This document shows, piece by piece, positions 63,579 through 64,000 of a DNA stretch of 64,000 bases. The translations under genes were made by a program, and so were the position numbers. Position 1 is the first letter of the stretch. Every line of letters starts with the position of its first letter. The stretch is from Nonomuraea solani (GTDB lineage: Bacteria > Actinomycetota > Actinomycetes > Streptosporangiales > Streptosporangiaceae): contig NZ_FNVT01000002.1 in the NCBI RefSeq assembly GCF_900108335.1, positions 923,620-987,619 on the forward strand. Direction: 5' to 3'. The notes below the pieces were generated by a model. The model was not told the origin of the DNA. It searched no databases and saw nothing but the letters and a program-made list of their open reading frames with translations.

Positions 63579-64000
63579 ATGAGCGTTGTCCAGGGGTTGC
63601 GGGAGCTCCCGCCCTCGTGTTCGGACCTCAAACTGGCCCTCTTATTGGGCGAACGCGCGCTGTACGTGAACGGAGACCTGCAGACCGCGCGGCGCTGGTA
63701 CGACACCGCCTACCGCCAGGCGGAGTCGTGCGGCGATCCGCCGGCGCTGGCCAGGGCCGCGCTGGGGCTCAGCGGGATCTGGGTCCAGGAGCAGCGGACC
63801 AGCGCGGAGTCGGAGATGGTACGCGCCCGCCAGCGGCACGCGCTGTCACTCATCGATCCCTGCTCCTCGATCGCGCTGCGGCTGCGCACGCGGATGCGCG
63901 GCGAGCAGGACTACCGGGGCGGCGAGCACGCGGGCACCCTGCGGCTGCTGGCCCAGGCCAGGGGCTCGGGTGACGGGCTCGCGCTGGCCGAGGCGCTGAG
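63579..64000 (+). CDS. TPR-like helical protein (3' partial)
   Basis: 141 codons open to the window end. ATG 63579 has GGGGGGAGC upstream. The sequence is helical and Ala/Leu/Arg-rich (LALLLGERALYVNGDLQTAR, RWYDTAYRQAESCGDPPALA) and looks like TPR repeats, as seen in AfsR-like or regulatory proteins of actinomycetes. The remainder is outside the window. Confidence 0.65.
   Translation, partial: MSVVQGLRELPPSCSDLKLALLLGERALYVNGDLQTARRWYDTAYRQAESCGDPPALARAALGLSGIWVQEQRTSAESEMVRARQRHALSLIDPCSSIALRLRTRMRGEQDYRGGEHAGTLRLLAQARGSGDGLALAEAL

Overview
This window is very GC-rich DNA with tightly packed genes, frequent GTG and TTG starts, 4-bp ATGA start/stop overlaps and GGAGG-type ribosome binding sites. 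Gene content (SigE-family sigma factor, SARP/AfsR-like NB-ARC ATPases, XRE regulator with a DUF5753 tail, DUF574 methyltransferase, class I terpene synthase, PAC2 protein, polyphosphate glucokinase, HspR-like MerR regulator) points to a filamentous actinomycete, most likely Streptosporangiales (Nonomuraea-like). The family placement is inference. It reads as chromosomal accessory/arm-type sequence. I saw no rRNA, tRNA, CRISPR array, transposase or phage gene.

Layout. 1-2.1 kb: the end of an S15-peptidase/ABC-ATPase fusion and its permease. 2.2-4.8 kb: a PucR-type regulator and a sigma factor with a membrane partner. 4.8-7.3 kb: glpF-glpK for glycerol uptake and phosphorylation. 7.3-15.5 kb: GNAT enzyme, AfsR-like ATPase, terpene synthase, an ankyrin pseudogene, PAC2 protein with a SigR-type promoter, Gfo/Idh oxidoreductase, tyrosine phosphatase and a membrane protein. 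15.4-22.5 kb: membrane-anchored NB-ARC/TPR protein, secreted M6 metalloprotease, PucR regulator and a degenerate amidohydrolase. 22.5-27 kb: MarR-controlled ABC exporter and an MFS exporter, then hsp20-merR. 27-40 kb: gamma-glutamyltransferase, catalase, HrpA helicase, polyphosphate glucokinase, secreted TIGR03118 protein, TenA, two HAD hydrolases and a DUF4253 protein. 40-48 kb: DUF574 methyltransferase and an XRE regulator facing an uncharacterised operon (unknown protein, membrane protein, tiny protein, Asp/Glu-racemase-like enzyme, FAD monooxygenase), then a sigma-like protein fused to a membrane anchor and outer domain. 48-54.9 kb: secreted S15 hydrolase, ADP-ribosylglycohydrolase, GntR regulator, carboxymuconolactone-decarboxylase-like protein under a CsoR-like operator, and several small or secreted proteins. 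54.9-62.4 kb: a complete assimilatory nitrate operon (narK, nasC-type reductase, nasB-type electron-transfer flavoprotein, nirB, nirD) whose genes overlap or nearly touch. 62.6-64 kb: small membrane protein, GNAT enzyme and the start of a TPR-like protein cut by the window edge.

Features that ordinary gene calling would miss include: short tandem repeats that begin at or contain stop codons at four separate gene ends; a perfect GGAAT-N18-GTT promoter in front of the PAC2 gene; two strong hairpins in the leader of tenA; a 9-base word shared by the MarR/exporter promoter and the hsp20-merR promoter; a CsoR/CstR-like operator without a linked regulator; a His/Gly-rich insertion inside gamma-glutamyltransferase; and an amidohydrolase-fold protein that has lost its metal ligands.
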